Below, one piece after another: positions 6,541 through 7,447 of a stretch of 7,447 nt of DNA. Each line of letters opens with the position of its first letter. Within the stretch, counting starts at the first letter, position 1. Made by a program: the position numbers and the translations under genes. The DNA comes from WYZ-LMO2 sp040514265 (lineage in GTDB: Archaea > Halobacteriota > Archaeoglobi > Archaeoglobales > Archaeoglobaceae): contig JBEVCD010000028.1 of the NCBI GenBank assembly GCA_040514265.1, forward strand, positions 1 through 7,447. The letters run 5' to 3'. The notes under the pieces were generated by a model. The model did not search any database and was not told the origin of the DNA. It was given only the letters and a program-made list of their open reading frames with translations.

Positions 6541-6862
6541 CCTCTATAACCTCCCGGCGCGTGAAGGGCTTCTTCAGGATGTAGTCCGCACCGGCTTCGA
6601 GCATTTTGTCCCCCTTTACGCTCGCGTATGCGGTTATAGCGATTACCTTCGCGTTCGGGTCCATCTTCTTTATCTCCTCCGTAGCCGATATCCCGCTCGA
6701 GAGCGGCATCATTATGTCCATCAAGATCACGTCGGGTTTCTCCTTCTTGAAGATCTCCACAGCCTCTCGACCGTTCGAAGCTTCAAGAACGATGAAATCC
6801 TTGAGCATGATCTTCAGTATTTCGCGCATCGCAACCTCGTCGTCCACGACGAGAACCTTCAT
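6509..6862 (-). CDS. Stand-alone CheY-like response-regulator receiver
   Basis: 117 aa consisting only of a receiver domain, with no output domain. The acidic pair D7/D8 (VLVVDDE), phospho-acceptor D49 (VILMDIMMP), T77 (IAITAYA) and K98 (YILKKPF) are all present, so it should be phosphorylated by a histidine kinase. None is visible in the window. After D49 the loop reads MMPLSSG instead of the usual MPxMDG, a modest deviation. Such single-domain regulators act in chemotaxis (CheY) or as phospho-relay partners; without nearby che genes I cannot choose. The ATG has no Shine-Dalgarno site, but TTAAAA at 6886-6891 is centred ~26 nt upstream, indicating a leaderless start. The stop lies inside the convergent membrane-protein gene. 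Confidence 0.94.
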   Translation of the reverse strand: MKVLVVDDEVAMREILKIMLKDFIVLEASNGREAVEIFKKEKPDVILMDIMMPLSSGISATEEIKKMDPNAKVIAITAYASVKGDKMLEAGADYILKKPFTRREVIEAIRRVTGSKG

Positions 6863-6884
6863 GAGCAGCGCATATACAGAAAAA

Positions 6885-6895
6885 GTTAAAAGTTT
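6885..6895 (-). promoter_or_regulatory. TATA-like element for the receiver gene
   Basis: On the plus strand GTTAAAAGTTT; on the minus strand AAACTTTTAAC, with TTTTAA centred ~26 nt upstream of the receiver ATG at 6862. The same 11 bases occur at the trpS promoter (5081-5091) in the same orientation. They may simply be this organism's preferred TATA form. Confidence 0.5.
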
Positions 6896-6897
6896 AT

Positions 6898-6919
6898 CGA
6901 TAGCTACAAAGTGCTATCG
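6898..6919. repeat. Inverted repeat upstream of the receiver promoter, with a third copy of its arm
   Basis: Arms CGATAGC (6898-6904) and GCTATCG (6913-6919) are perfect 7-bp inverted repeats around an 8-nt spacer. They lie immediately upstream of the receiver TATA element. CGATAGCT occurs again as a direct copy at 6949-6956. The position would suit an activator or repressor site, but arms this short can arise by chance. Confidence 0.4.
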
Positions 6920-6964
6920 CATGGCAGATACATTGCCAAGCCTCTTTTCGATAGCTGTTCTCAA

Positions 6965-7200
6965 TCAGCTCCTCCGTTCACCAACAACCCTCTCCATCTT
7001 GAAATCGTCGTCAAAAGTCGCAATTTTTAATGCTTGCGATTAAAGCGTCGTTCGTTCGGAAGCAAAGTGTAGAAATCATGAAACCTGAATTTATCCGAAT
7101 CGTTAATACAAAGCTCGTAATCTAGAAGCTCGATTGCCTTTCTTTTTCCAGAAAAAAATCCCATAAGAGCGCGTGAATACTCCATCCCGCTACCTGAGTC
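6965..7200 (-). pseudogene. Decayed PIN-domain (VapC-like) toxin gene
   Basis: Reading the minus strand in successive frames gives three pieces of one PIN protein in order. First, an open stretch from ATG at 7185 contains ALMGFFSGKRKAIELLDYEL then CIND, which resembles the N-terminal half of archaeal VapC toxins. It then jumps to FYTLLPN. Second, in a shifted frame, NDALIASIKN (7023-7052) is the conserved third-acidic-residue motif of PIN domains. Third, in another frame, ATFDDDFKMERV (6986-7021) is the usual C-terminal strand, ending at TGA 6965-6967. The first shift sits exactly at a tandem CGTTCGTT (7049-7056), as if four bases were duplicated. The total is only ~79 codons against ~130 for a normal PIN protein, so the middle is missing. 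No vapB antitoxin is visible. Family assignment is by motif recognition; sequencing error alone would not explain the missing central part. Confidence 0.7.
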
Positions 7201-7215
7201 TGATTTTTTTGCAGT

Positions 7216-7447
7216 CTAAAGGTTAAATATCAGCATCGCTTTCGCAATCTCCAGCGTTACATTCGCCTCAATCCATGCTGCTATTACGATGAGAATAATC
7301 GAAATCAGGGCAAGTTTTAGGTACTCTATGATGTCCTCTTTTGTTAAAACCTGCTCCTTTCTGCCCGCTAAGTATCTCAAGACCTCATATGGGATTTTGA
7401 AACCAGCTGCCCAGCTATGATGATCACGGGAATTTGAATATGCCGTG
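7216..7447 (-). CDS. SpoIIM/DUF95-like membrane protein, C-terminal fragment (frameshifted at contig edge)
   Basis: A minus-strand frame open from the window end to TAG at 7216-7218, giving 77 codons with no start because it is cut by the edge. The frame reads AAGFKIPYEVLRYLAGRKEQ, then a hydrophobic helix ALISIILIVIAAWIEANVTL near the C-terminus, as in SpoIIM/DUF95 integral membrane proteins. Upstream of AAGFKIP the family signature is broken. The other frames give HGIF and then PVIIIAG, and adding one G near 7435/7436 and one G in the run at 7410-7412 restores HGIFEIPVIIIAGAAGFKIP in one frame. The first ~12 residues of the open frame as it stands are therefore probably not real. Archaeal members have no proven function; a role in membrane remodelling is only suggested by the Bacillus sporulation protein. 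It may be an edge sequencing/assembly error or genuine decay. Confidence 0.72.
   Translation of the reverse strand, partial: TAYSNSRDHHSWAAGFKIPYEVLRYLAGRKEQVLTKEDIIEYLKLALISIILIVIAAWIEANVTLEIAKAMLIFNL

Noticed and set aside
6606..7043. 145-codon plus-strand open frame, including a 41-codon sub-frame from ATG 6921
   Set aside because: Most of it is antisense to the receiver gene and the rest antisense to the PIN remnant. The TTTATC sequence ~25 nt before 6921 could mimic a TATA box, but the short product has no recognisable features.
7152..7158. Run of seven T on the minus strand as a possible terminator for the SpoIIM-like gene
   Set aside because: It lies ~58 nt past the stop and within the PIN remnant, where it encodes the Phe-Phe of GFFSG; there is no further evidence for termination.

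Overview
The window looks like one end-to-end assembly contig of about 7.4 kb from an archaeon. It is probably a euryarchaeote, and an Archaeoglobales-type relative is my best guess. The archaeal signs are an ABCE1/Rli1 ribosome-recycling ATPase, an NreA DNA-repair protein, an archaeal-type TrpRS, TATA-like boxes centred about 24-27 nt before start codons, and leaderless gene starts. Most of the window is GC-rich (63% by my count at 5401-5460). The last ~400 bases are AT-rich (37% at 7081-7140, 40% at 7261-7320). The left end carries an untrimmed Nextera Tn5 adapter at 14-46, so the first 46 bases are not biological.

Layout from left to right: (1) adapter, 1-46. (2) rli1/ABCE1 on the minus strand, 71-1828. 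(3) An 88-bp divergent promoter region with one TATA-like box per direction. (4) A plus-strand pair: nreA (1917-3080) and a radical SAM protein of the spore-photoproduct-lyase-like family (3056-3787), overlapping by 25 nt with a Shine-Dalgarno site inside nreA. (5) trpS on the minus strand (3784-5061), whose stop codon shares the palindrome CTAG with the radical SAM stop. (6) A 170-bp divergent region with a perfect 19-bp palindrome over the trpS TATA box. (7) A plus-strand pair: ketopantoate reductase panE (5232-6089) and a small membrane protein of the small-multidrug-export/COG2426 family (6076-6540). (8) A stand-alone CheY-like receiver on the minus strand (6509-6862), whose 3' end overlaps the membrane gene by 32 bp. 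(9) An AT-rich tail with an inverted repeat, a clearly decayed PIN-domain (VapC-like) toxin remnant, and the C-terminal part of a SpoIIM/DUF95-type membrane protein that runs off the end.

The complete genes are mostly housekeeping: ribosome recycling, tryptophanyl-tRNA charging, coenzyme A synthesis and DNA repair. The most suggestive functional link is the tight coupling of NreA with a radical SAM protein related to DNA photoproduct lyase, which could form a DNA-repair module. I see no clear-cut new defence or mobile system. The less ordinary observations are the NreA/radical SAM pair, the shortened PIP-like tail of NreA, the trpS promoter palindrome, the PIN pseudogene, and two single-base deletions that break an otherwise perfect SpoIIM signature at the contig edge.
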